Shown piece after piece: positions 1-5,062 of a stretch of DNA of 5,230 bases. The position numbers and the translations under genes were made by a program. Every line of letters starts with the position of its first letter. Within the stretch, counting starts at the first letter, position 1. The DNA is taken from assembly GCA_903912435.1 (NCBI GenBank), contig CAIWHI010000913.1:1-5230 (forward strand), read 5' to 3'. The notes under the pieces were generated by a model. It saw only the letters and a list, made by a program, of their open reading frames with translations, was not told the DNA's origin and made no database searches. Origin of the DNA: an uncultured Bacteroidota bacterium (GTDB lineage: Bacteria; Bacteroidota; Bacteroidia; Chitinophagales; Chitinophagaceae).

Positions 1-683
1 AAAATGAATTTTCCTTGCCTAAATGGTTGCCAATACTTACCCAGGTATTGGGATTAATGCTTTTACTGCCCTATTTCGTTTACAACATTGTTTCGGCAAT
101 GGTGGGTGATGGATGGATTTCATGGATATTTATTTTGTGGGGTCTGCTTCCTGTAGCATTTACCAGCATGTTTTTGGCAAGTGGCCTGGCTAAACAGAGT
201 TTTATGCAGGCTTTTATATCTTCGCTTGGTGGGCTGTTTTATATTACACTTTCTATGGGATGTCTTCTGTTTATACACCAGAAAGATTATGTACTCCCAA
301 TAGCCCTAATATTGATGATTTGGTGCAATGATACCATGGCCTATCTTGTAGGTTCTTTTATAGGCAAAACACCATTTTCAGCCATTTCCCCCAAAAAAAC
401 CTTGGAAGGTACTGGTGGTGGGGCAATACTAACTATGCTTGGAGCCGGCATTTATGGTTATTTCAGCCATAAGTATAGGTTAATTGACTGGATGGCCCTG
501 GCACTATGCGCTGCTATTGCTGGTACATTAGGTGATCTTGTAGAATCTAAACTAAAAAGGTTGGCTGATGTAAAAGACTCAGGCACACTAATGCCCGGCC
601 ATGGTGGAATCCTTGATAGGTTCGATTCTTTGTTGGTAGCGGCGCCATTTGCATTTGTTTATGTGTGGTTTGTGATGGGTTAG
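1..683 (+). CDS. cdsA: CDP-diacylglycerol synthase (phosphatidate cytidylyltransferase), 5'-truncated by window
   Basis: Integral membrane enzyme that makes CDP-diacylglycerol from phosphatidate and CTP, the precursor of all bacterial phospholipids. The C-terminal CdsA signature is complete at 546-626: S-x-L-K-R, then KDSG, then MPGHGGILDRFD, matching the family pattern S-x-x-K-R-x4-K-D-x-G...HGG-x-x-DR-x-D. Upstream is the other typical block, WCNDTMAYLVG followed by GKTPFSAISPKKTLEGTGGG (about 321-422). Several hydrophobic segments flank these, as expected for a polytopic protein. The frame (codons from base 3) stays open to the left edge, so the TTG at 15 is not the start. The real start lies outside the window, and about 226 codons of a protein usually near 270-290 residues are visible. 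The gene ends at TAG 681-683. It acts two steps before psd, which follows on the same strand; the intermediate phosphatidylserine synthase is not here. Confidence 0.96.
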   Translation, partial: NEFSLPKWLPILTQVLGLMLLLPYFVYNIVSAMVGDGWISWIFILWGLLPVAFTSMFLASGLAKQSFMQAFISSLGGLFYITLSMGCLLFIHQKDYVLPIALILMIWCNDTMAYLVGSFIGKTPFSAISPKKTLEGTGGGAILTMLGAGIYGYFSHKYRLIDWMALALCAAIAGTLGDLVESKLKRLADVKDSGTLMPGHGGILDRFDSLLVAAPFAFVYVWFVMG

Positions 684-689
684 TTTTAC

Positions 690-798
690 AGTAGAAAGTA
701 GATAGTATAAAGTAGAAAGACGTATCCTTGTTAGTAGAGAGTATAAAGTAGAAAGCTGTATTCTGGTGAGCAGATAGTATTTAGTGGGTAGTAAATAG
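690..798. repeat. AGTA-type intergenic direct repeats
   Basis: A 16-bp unit AGTATAAAGTAGAAAG occurs exactly at 704-719 and 740-755. It is preceded by a related AGTAGAAAGTAGAT at 690-703 and followed by a decayed copy around 772-798 (AGATAGTATTTAGTGGGTAG and further AGTA/ATAG words). The tract directly follows the cdsA stop and has no open frame of note. Similar low-complexity AGTA/GTAGA tandems are common between genes in Bacteroidota; function unknown. Confidence 0.7.
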
Positions 799-821
799 TC
801 ATATCATAGATGTGCTGGCTT

Positions 822-848
822 GCAAAATAGTCAGTGTTCAGATTTTGC
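822..848. repeat. Small inverted repeat between cdsA and psd
   Basis: GCAAAAT (822-828) and ATTTTGC (842-848) form a perfect 7-bp inverted repeat with a 13-nt loop. It is AT-rich and not followed by a T-run, so it is only a weak candidate for a cdsA 3' structure and may be chance. Apart from this, the AGTA-type repeats and the psd promoter, I see nothing in the 684-979 spacer. Confidence 0.25.
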
Positions 849-930
849 TCATTTAATTAGGTAGGCAGAATCCCTCGTTTTCATTTGTTAGTTATTCAAC
901 AATCCTAAATTAAGATACATTTATCCATAA

Positions 931-960
931 TTGTTCCTTAGCGATTTAAACTTATCTTTG
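931..960 (+). promoter_or_regulatory. Bacteroidota-type promoter of psd
   Basis: The -7 box TATCTTTG (953-960) fits TAnnTTTG exactly. A TTG -33 element lies at 931-933 with a 19-bp spacer, within the usual spacing for the primary sigma factor of this phylum. Transcription would begin around 965-968, leaving a short AT-rich leader before the ATG at 980. This supports separate transcription of psd from cdsA. Confidence 0.7.
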
Positions 961-979
961 CCAAATAACAATTTTAATA

Positions 980-1627
980 ATGACAATTCACCGCGAAGGG
1001 TATTTACACATTACAATAGCTACCGTATTATTTATTGGTTTGGGTATATTGGCGCACATGTTGCCATGGCTTTGGCTGGCAGCCATTATTACTTCCTTAT
1101 TGTTCCTGGTATGGCTTTGGGTCGTTTCATTTTTCCGTATGCCCAGCCGCACCATGACCTATGGAGCCGATAAAATTATCTGCCCTGCCGATGGAAAGGT
1201 AGTGGTGATTGAAGAAACTTATGAGCCTGAGTATTTCAAGGCAAAACGCCTGCAGGTATCTATTTTTATGTCGCCTTTAAATGTGCATGTAAACCGCAAC
1301 CCTGTAGATGGTGTGGTGAAATATGTGAAATACCACCCAGGTAAATACCTGGTAGCATGGCACCCAAAATCCTCAACAGAAAATGAGCGTACCACTGTGG
1401 TTTTAGGTAATAATAGGGGCGAAATATTGATGCGCCAAATAGCCGGTGCTATGGCACGCAGGATAAAATACTACGTGAAGGAGGGTGATAATGTGAAACA
1501 AAATGAGGAGTTCGGATTCATAAAATTCGGTTCGAGGGTGGATGTTTATTTGCCATTAGGTACCCCTGTTGATGTGAAGATTGGTGATATGGTGCAGGGT
1601 GGTGTTACCCAGTTAGGGCATTATTAG
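980..1627 (+). CDS. psd: Phosphatidylserine decarboxylase proenzyme, short type
   Basis: Pyruvoyl-dependent enzyme that decarboxylates phosphatidylserine to phosphatidylethanolamine at the inner membrane. The 215-residue product belongs to the short class. It has two N-terminal hydrophobic helices (about 10-28 and 30-52), then PADGKV (69-74, with Asp71), MSPLNVHVNR (97-106, with His103), and the self-cleavage site KFGSRVDVY (182-190). Chain cleavage between Gly184 and Ser185 would give a beta chain of 184 residues and an alpha chain of 31 carrying the pyruvoyl group. The classical LGST motif of the long E. coli type is replaced by FGSR, which is normal for short PSD and archaetidylserine decarboxylase relatives. 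The ATG at 980 lies 20 bp after the -7 box and gives a complete N-terminus. No Shine-Dalgarno is visible; the upstream bases are AT-rich. cdsA lies upstream in the same pathway. Confidence 0.95.
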   Translation: MTIHREGYLHITIATVLFIGLGILAHMLPWLWLAAIITSLLFLVWLWVVSFFRMPSRTMTYGADKIICPADGKVVVIEETYEPEYFKAKRLQVSIFMSPLNVHVNRNPVDGVVKYVKYHPGKYLVAWHPKSSTENERTTVVLGNNRGEILMRQIAGAMARRIKYYVKEGDNVKQNEEFGFIKFGSRVDVYLPLGTPVDVKIGDMVQGGVTQLGHY

Positions 1628-1655
1628 GCTGATATAATTTGATAAATTATTTATT

Positions 1656-1982
1656 ATGTTGGTGGTAGAACAAAATTCAATTCCTGACAATGAAGAATTT
1701 GATTTTAATCTACCTACTATCCTGTTTGAGGAGGATGATACAGTCCTTTGTTACTGCCCTACATTAGATTTAGTAGGGTTTGGAAATACAGAGGATGAGG
1801 CAATAGCGAGTTATAATTATTTTCTTAAAGAATGTATTTCCTATTGGCAAGAAAACAATACACTTGAAATAGATTTATTACGCTTGGGTTGGAATATAGG
1901 CGAAGACAATAAATGGATAGCCCCGGCAATGAAGTGGACAAACAATAAGGAGTTTGAAGAGTGGCTGAAAACCAAAAGTTAA
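1656..1982 (+). CDS. Orphan HicB-like protein (HicB antitoxin fold)
   Basis: A 108-residue acidic protein. Residues about 20-60 look like the partial-RNase-H fold of HicB antitoxins: a strand ending VLCYCPTLDLVGFG, then NTEDEAIASYNYFLKE, the typical turn into the long helix. A conserved-looking LLRLGW (74-79) and a Trp-rich tail (WIAPAMKW, EEWLKTKS) follow. HicB antitoxins neutralise the mRNA-cleaving toxin HicA, but no HicA-like frame (small, with a G-S-H motif) occurs on either side: psd is 28 bp upstream and the next gene is an exported peptide. There is also no obvious C-terminal DNA-binding domain. The 28-bp gap behind psd, with no terminator, suggests read-through from the psd promoter; only a degenerate TA-rich box is visible in the gap. 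The family assignment comes from recognition of the motif, and the biological role is unknown. Confidence 0.65.
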   Translation: MLVVEQNSIPDNEEFDFNLPTILFEEDDTVLCYCPTLDLVGFGNTEDEAIASYNYFLKECISYWQENNTLEIDLLRLGWNIGEDNKWIAPAMKWTNNKEFEEWLKTKS

Positions 1983-2040
1983 AATAGTAAAGAGTTCAAC
2001 AAAACGAAAAATTACCAAGCTATATTTTATTTTTATTACG

Positions 2041-2048
2041 TAACTTTG
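2041..2048 (+). promoter_or_regulatory. -7 promoter box of the Cys-rich peptide gene
   Basis: TAACTTTG matches TAnnTTTG exactly and lies 18 bp before the ATG at 2067. No good -33 TTTG is visible; the upstream DNA is a T/A-rich stretch (2021-2038) that may act as an UP-like element. The TTG inside this box is in frame with the gene and could be mistaken for a start, but transcription would begin after it. Confidence 0.6.
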
Positions 2049-2066
2049 TTTTCTAAATCGCAAAAA

Positions 2067-2276
2067 ATGAAAAAACTCACATTATTAGTTGTTGCTGCCC
2101 TTATGATCACCGGTGGTGCATTTGCACAAGAAAAAGCTTGCTGCAAGAAAAAAGGTGAAAAATGTTCTAAGAGTTCTGCTGCATGCTGCAAAGACAAGAA
2201 ACATTGCAAGCACGAAGAGAACAAGGAATCTGCTGATAAATCTGGCAAGCAAGACGCTCCAAAGAAAACTTCTTAA
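2067..2276 (+). CDS. Small exported Cys/Lys-rich protein, possible metal binder
   Basis: A 69-residue protein that I do not recognise as a named family. Residues 1-20 are a clear Sec signal peptide: MKK, a hydrophobic core, and GAFA before Gln21. The mature part of about 49 residues has six cysteines (25, 26, 33, 40, 41, 47), His46 and His49, and 15 lysines. The cysteines form two similar units, ACCKKKGEKC (24-33) and ACCKDKKHC (39-47), i.e. CC-x6-C and CC-x5-C, followed by a polar Lys/Glu/Ser tail. This suggests metal binding or disulphide pairing in the periplasm; that is inference. The ATG at 2067 is chosen over the in-frame TTG at 2046 because the TTG is part of the promoter -7 box and would put seven polar residues before the signal peptide. 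The gene has its own promoter and terminator and is monocistronic. Confidence 0.8.
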   Translation: MKKLTLLVVAALMITGGAFAQEKACCKKKGEKCSKSSAACCKDKKHCKHEENKESADKSGKQDAPKKTS

Positions 2277-2294
2277 GCAATATATTTTTATTGC
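2277..2294. repeat. Small hairpin just after the Cys-rich peptide gene
   Basis: GCAATA (2277-2282) pairs with TATTGC (2289-2294) around a 6-nt loop, immediately after the stop codon and just before the main terminator. It is a weak AT-rich stem that may protect the 3' end of the short mRNA, or may be chance. Confidence 0.3.
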
Positions 2295-2297
2295 AAC

Positions 2298-2330
2298 AAA
2301 AAAGCCGGTCAGTTTTTGGCCGGCTTTTTT
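2298..2330 (+). terminator. Rho-independent terminator of the Cys-rich peptide gene
   Basis: A 13-bp stem, AAAAAAGCCGGTC (2298-2310) against GGCCGGCTTTTTT (2318-2330), with one U-G pair and a 7-nt loop. The GC core GCCGG/CCGGC is followed by six Ts. The A-run on the 5' side makes it potentially bidirectional, although no gene approaches from the right. It isolates the peptide gene from the downstream membrane-protein gene. Confidence 0.92.
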
Positions 2331-2421
2331 ATGCTTCATATAATTGGGATATGTAGATTTTGGGGTAGCTATTTTTTTGGTAAAATGAGCTAATCCTGAT
2401 ATAAACCTGCTGGAAAGGAAT

Positions 2422-2429
2422 TATTTTTG
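2422..2429 (+). promoter_or_regulatory. -7 promoter box of the DUF4337-like gene
   Basis: TATTTTTG fits TAnnTTTG and lies 20 bp before the ATG at 2450, the same geometry as psd (19 bp) and the Cys-rich peptide gene (18 bp). No clear -33 TTTG is seen. Because a strong terminator lies upstream, a promoter is needed somewhere in 2331-2449. Confidence 0.5.
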
Positions 2430-2449
2430 ATGTTATAACCTCATTGAAA

Positions 2450-2980
2450 ATGGCAGAAGAAAACAAAGCAAAATGGCTGGGATTGGTACCTGTAACCACT
2501 GTAGTGATTGCAGTTTGTGCTACATTGTCCACCTTTAAGGGGGCAGGATATAGTAATAAATCGGTATTGAGCCAAACTAAGGCATCTGACCAATGGGCCT
2601 ATTACCAGTCGAAAAGTATAAAGCAATACCTGTGCGAAATGCAAAAGGAAAACCTGGAGCTAAGCATGGTGAAGCAAAAAGACTCGGCTTATTCACATGA
2701 TTTAAGCATGCGGATTAGTGCATACGATGATAAAATAAAAAAGTATGGCAAGGAAAAGGATGATATAACCAAGGTAGCAAAGGGCCTTGAAGATGACCAG
2801 AAGGAATCCAAAAGACATTCGGAAGGTTTTGGTAGGGCGGTGATTTTCCTGCAATTATCCATATTGCTATCTACCATTGCAGTCCTGATTAAGAAACGTA
2901 TGCTGTGGTTTATTAGTTTGGCCCTGGGTGTAGCCGGGATTATCTATTTCGTAGATGGTTTTTATTTGTTTTTCAGCTAG
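2450..2980 (+). CDS. DUF4337-like membrane protein
   Basis: A 176-residue membrane protein. It has one hydrophobic helix near the N-terminus (about 11-28), a polar, mostly helical and charged middle (about 45-128, likely coiled coil), and two C-terminal helices (about 130-147 and 151-172) separated by IKKR. The segment ASDQWAYYQSKSIK (45-58) is the hallmark block of the DUF4337 family, whose function is unknown. The ATG at 2450 (MAEENKAKW) is preferred over the in-frame TTG two codons upstream because it is the standard codon and sits at the normal distance from the -7 box. The middle part probably lies outside the cytoplasm if both ends of the hydrophobic layout hold, but topology is inferred. 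The gene converges on the Sel1-repeat gene, with 28 bp between the stops and no good terminator there. Confidence 0.82.
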   Translation: MAEENKAKWLGLVPVTTVVIAVCATLSTFKGAGYSNKSVLSQTKASDQWAYYQSKSIKQYLCEMQKENLELSMVKQKDSAYSHDLSMRISAYDDKIKKYGKEKDDITKVAKGLEDDQKESKRHSEGFGRAVIFLQLSILLSTIAVLIKKRMLWFISLALGVAGIIYFVDGFYLFFS

Positions 2981-3008
2981 GTAGGGGAGTGCATAGTAAT
3001 GTAACCAC

Positions 3009-4265
3009 TTAATGGTGCATCTTTGCATACCAGTGTGCTGCTTTGGCGTAATCCTGCGGCACGCCCTTGCCTGCTTCGTATAGGTGGCCTATACCATCCA
3101 TTGCTGCTTCATTGCCCATCTCTGCGGCCTTCAAATACAAGTCCATAGCTTTTTTATAATCAGTTTCTACACCTGTGCCTTTTTCATAGGCAATGCCCAG
3201 GTAAACCATAGAATTGCTATAGTTAAGATCAACCGCTTTTTGAAGCCACATTACAGCCTTTGTATAATCTTGTTTTACCCCTTCACCTGTCATATACATA
3301 AGCCCTAAATTATTCATTGACAGAGGATTACCTTTAGCGGCTGCTTTTTCGTACCATTCTATGGCTTTGATGTAGTCCTGTTTTATACCCCTGCCATAAT
3401 AATACAAGGTTGCTATATGTGTCATGGCATTTACATACCCATTTTCTGCCGCCTTCAGGAACCATTTTGCCGCTTTTACATTATCATGCGGCCCGGGGTA
3501 ATTCCCTTTTTCATAACTCATGATACCCAACTCATACATGGCAATTACATTACCGGAATTGGCTGATTTTAATAGCCATTCCATTCCTCTTATGGTATCA
3601 GGGCTAGTAATTGCTCCGTTCAATAGTGCATCAGATATCGCCAGCATTGCGTATTTGTTGCCCTTCTCTGCAGCTTTTTTAAACGCGTCAAATGTTTTGT
3701 TCAGGTCTATTCTTTGGAACTTGTTGGTGCTATCATATTTATAGAGCAGTCCTTTTGCATATGCCAGTAATTCGAAAATTATGTAGCCGCCATTGCTGGT
3801 ATATCCCTCTTCCCTAAACTCGCCCTTGCCTAGTTCGGCAGTTTTAAAATACCATTCCAGGGCTTTTTCATAATTGGCAGTCCTGCCCATACCTACTTCA
3901 TTCATCATTCCTAATGCGAAATAGGCTAGTGTATTTCCCTTTTTGGAGGCCATTAGGTAGAGTTCTTCTGCCTTATTGTAATCTAAAGGAACGCAATTGC
4001 CAAAGAGGTATAGGTTGCCCAGGTTCACCATACAACTACTATCTCCTTTTGCAACCGCCATATTGTAATATTTAAGGGCCAGTGGGCAATCAATAGGCAC
4101 GGTTTCTTCCCCACGGGCATACATATCGGCCAGGTAACCCATTGCAGCCAGGTTGCCTTTTTCTGCCAGTTGTTTATACTTAGCGATTTCAACGGGCGTA
4201 GTATATTGGCCAAAAGATGCTATTGAATAGAGGAGTATTATTAGGCAGAGTAGGCGTTTTTTCAT
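3009..4265 (-). CDS. Secreted Sel1-like repeat (SLR/TPR-like) protein
   Basis: A 418-residue protein with a signal peptide (MKKRLLCLIILLYSIASFG, cleavage probably before Gln20). The rest is a solenoid of about ten Sel1-like repeats of about 36 residues, each of the pattern G-N-x2-A-M-x2-L-G-x2-Y-x2-G-x-G-V-x-x-D-Y-x-K-A-x2-W-Y-x-K-A-A. Approximate units start at residues 37, 74, 110, 146, 202, 238, 276, 312, 348 and 384. The fourth (146-201) is enlarged and degenerate, and the last stops early at KMHH. SLR proteins are scaffolds for protein-protein contacts, often periplasmic or envelope-linked; no enzymatic domain is present and the partner is unknown. The start at 4265 gives the intact signal peptide. 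No TAnnTTTG box is evident upstream on this strand. It is convergent with the DUF4337-like gene. Confidence 0.93.
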   Translation of the reverse strand: MKKRLLCLIILLYSIASFGQYTTPVEIAKYKQLAEKGNLAAMGYLADMYARGEETVPIDCPLALKYYNMAVAKGDSSCMVNLGNLYLFGNCVPLDYNKAEELYLMASKKGNTLAYFALGMMNEVGMGRTANYEKALEWYFKTAELGKGEFREEGYTSNGGYIIFELLAYAKGLLYKYDSTNKFQRIDLNKTFDAFKKAAEKGNKYAMLAISDALLNGAITSPDTIRGMEWLLKSANSGNVIAMYELGIMSYEKGNYPGPHDNVKAAKWFLKAAENGYVNAMTHIATLYYYGRGIKQDYIKAIEWYEKAAAKGNPLSMNNLGLMYMTGEGVKQDYTKAVMWLQKAVDLNYSNSMVYLGIAYEKGTGVETDYKKAMDLYLKAAEMGNEAAMDGIGHLYEAGKGVPQDYAKAAHWYAKMHH

Positions 4266-4476
4266 TGGAAACTGATTTACCGTACTAAATTATGAAGAAA
4301 GGGAATAGGGTTGGCTGGTGAGGTCAATATGGATAGAAATACTTTTGTAGGTAGTTATTGTAGGAGTACTAAAATCAGGAAATGAAAAACTAATTTGGAA
4401 TCCTTATCATAGTTGCACTAGACTAAAACCTATACGATACTGATTTACAAATGGTAAATTACTGGTAATCACATCC

Positions 4477-4503
4477 TTGATAACCAAAATAAATTTATCT
4501 TTG
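4477..4503 (+). promoter_or_regulatory. Promoter-like element before the antitoxin-like ORF
   Basis: TATCTTTG (4496-4503) is a perfect TAnnTTTG -7 box, identical to that of psd. A TTG at 4477-4479 could be the -33 element, but the 16-bp spacer is slightly short. It lies 18 bp before the proposed start of the small ORF, matching the geometry of the other promoters in the window. The remaining sequence from 4266 to 4476 shows no gene; an isolated TACTTTTG at 4340-4347 has no partner element. Confidence 0.5.
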
Positions 4504-4521
4504 AGATTGTAACAACATCAA

Positions 4522-4770
4522 ATTAAGCCTGAGGTAATCATTTCATATACTAAGCCTGAAACACTAAAGGCGCTTAAGGCATTGTCTAAAATTCTTGATT
4601 TTAAGATTTCAAAGCCGCGCCCAAGTGGTGCTTTGGTAAAAGAATATCCTAGTATTATACCAGGGGATAAATCAATTGATATTTCTGATATGAGTGAAAT
4701 TATCACCAGAAATAAAATGGACGCAGCTAGCCTCAGGAAAAATGCATGGGGGAGAAATAATAAGGCCTAG
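4522..4770 (+). CDS. Antitoxin-like small protein without ATG start (orphan, possibly decayed)
   Basis: The frame is open from 4513 (after TAA 4510-4512) to TAG 4768-4770. It reads IKPEVIISYTKPETLKALKA... then KILDFKISKP, and ends DMSEIITRNKMDAASLRKNAW with a short basic tail. The first half (a strand, then a helix of the kind KPETLKALKALSKIL) and the terminal LRKxAWxR element resemble small antitoxins common in Bacteroidota that are paired with PIN or RelE-type toxins. No ATG, GTG or TTG lies in frame before TTG 4582, and starting there would remove the conserved-looking first half. The coordinates therefore use ATT 4522 as a possible rare start, which follows a good -7 box by 18 bp. A mutated start, making this a relic, is equally possible. 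No toxin gene follows: the next 290 bp are non-coding up to rpsJ. Family recognition is moderate and function is inferred. Confidence 0.5.
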   Translation: MKPEVIISYTKPETLKALKALSKILDFKISKPRPSGALVKEYPSIIPGDKSIDISDMSEIITRNKMDAASLRKNAWGRNNKA

Positions 4771-4886
4771 CTTTTTAGTAGTGATATTTTATCAAGATTA
4801 AACTTTAATAAAGTGCCAAAAGGATATAAAATTGCACTCCACATTGCCAGTCATTAAATTTCTTCAAAAATAATTCTCAATAATTC

Positions 4887-4912
4887 AAAACTTATCCCTA
4901 CCTTTGCAGCCC
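4887..4912 (+). promoter_or_regulatory. Distal promoter P1 of rpsJ (S10 operon)
   Basis: A -7 box TACCTTTG at 4899-4906 sits inside a block (AAAACT-T-ATC-CC-TACCTTTGCAG-CCC) that is repeated almost exactly at 5002-5027. No good -33 TTTG is seen at the expected distance. A transcript from here would start near 4912 and carry a hairpin at its 5' end. Confidence 0.55.
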
Positions 4913-4913
4913 G

Positions 4914-4953
4914 CTTTAAAAGTTACTAGTCCAAAATTAGTAATACTTTAAAG
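4914..4953 (+). promoter_or_regulatory. Stem-loop in the 5' leader of rpsJ
   Basis: Outer stem: CTTTAAA (4914-4920) with TTTAAAG (4947-4953), 7 bp. Inner stem: GTTACTAGT (4922-4930) with ATTAGTAAT (4936-4944), 9 pairs including two G-U, with a 5-nt loop. A small 1x2 internal loop (A4921 against A4945-C4946) separates the stems. It begins where a P1 transcript would start and is not followed by a T-run, so it is not a simple terminator. The right arm can alternatively pair downstream: TAAAGG (4949-4954) with CCTTTA (4968-4973). A regulatory role is inferred. Confidence 0.45.
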
Positions 4954-4990
4954 GGAGCGCAAAATAACCTTTATTATTCTTAAAATTTAT

Positions 4991-5021
4991 TTTGCAGAAT
5001 CAAAACTAATCATTACCTTTG
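4991..5021 (+). promoter_or_regulatory. Proximal promoter P2 of rpsJ (S10 operon)
   Basis: The best promoter in the window: -33 TTTG (4991-4994), a 19-bp spacer, and -7 TACCTTTG (5014-5021). Transcription would begin about 5028, giving a leader of roughly 35 nt before ATG 5063. The surrounding 26 bp duplicate the P1 block with three mismatches, 115 bp apart. A strong promoter fits a ribosomal-protein operon. Confidence 0.8.
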
Positions 5022-5062
5022 CAGTCCCAAATTTTTCAGGGTTTAGAAGATATTTAATAAGT

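Noticed and set aside
931..1173. 80-codon + strand frame overlapping the start of psd
   Set aside because: It begins at a TTG that is the -33 element of the psd promoter and runs in another frame through the psd N-terminus; no family features.
2085..2343. Several frames on both strands across the Cys-rich peptide gene and its terminator
   Set aside because: They are frame shadows. The signal peptide, promoter and terminator all agree with the + strand gene at 2067-2276.
2981..3008. Possible terminator between the convergent genes
   Set aside because: Only a 4-bp AGTG/CACT pairing is visible, with no T-run on either strand.
4340..4347. TACTTTTG as another promoter
   Set aside because: It fits TAnnTTTG, but the nearest TTG is 26 bp upstream and no gene follows within 170 bp; such boxes occur by chance in AT-rich DNA.
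4518..4706. 62-codon minus-strand frame opposite the antitoxin-like ORF
   Set aside because: No recognisable motif or promoter, and the + strand frame has a coherent helix and a typical C-terminal motif.
4771..4857. In-frame continuation of 28 codons after TAG 4768 (reads LFSSDILSRLNFNKVPKGYK and on to TAA)
   Set aside because: It could suggest stop-codon read-through or a broken longer gene, but the antitoxin-like C-terminus is complete before the TAG and the extension matches no toxin I know; probably chance.
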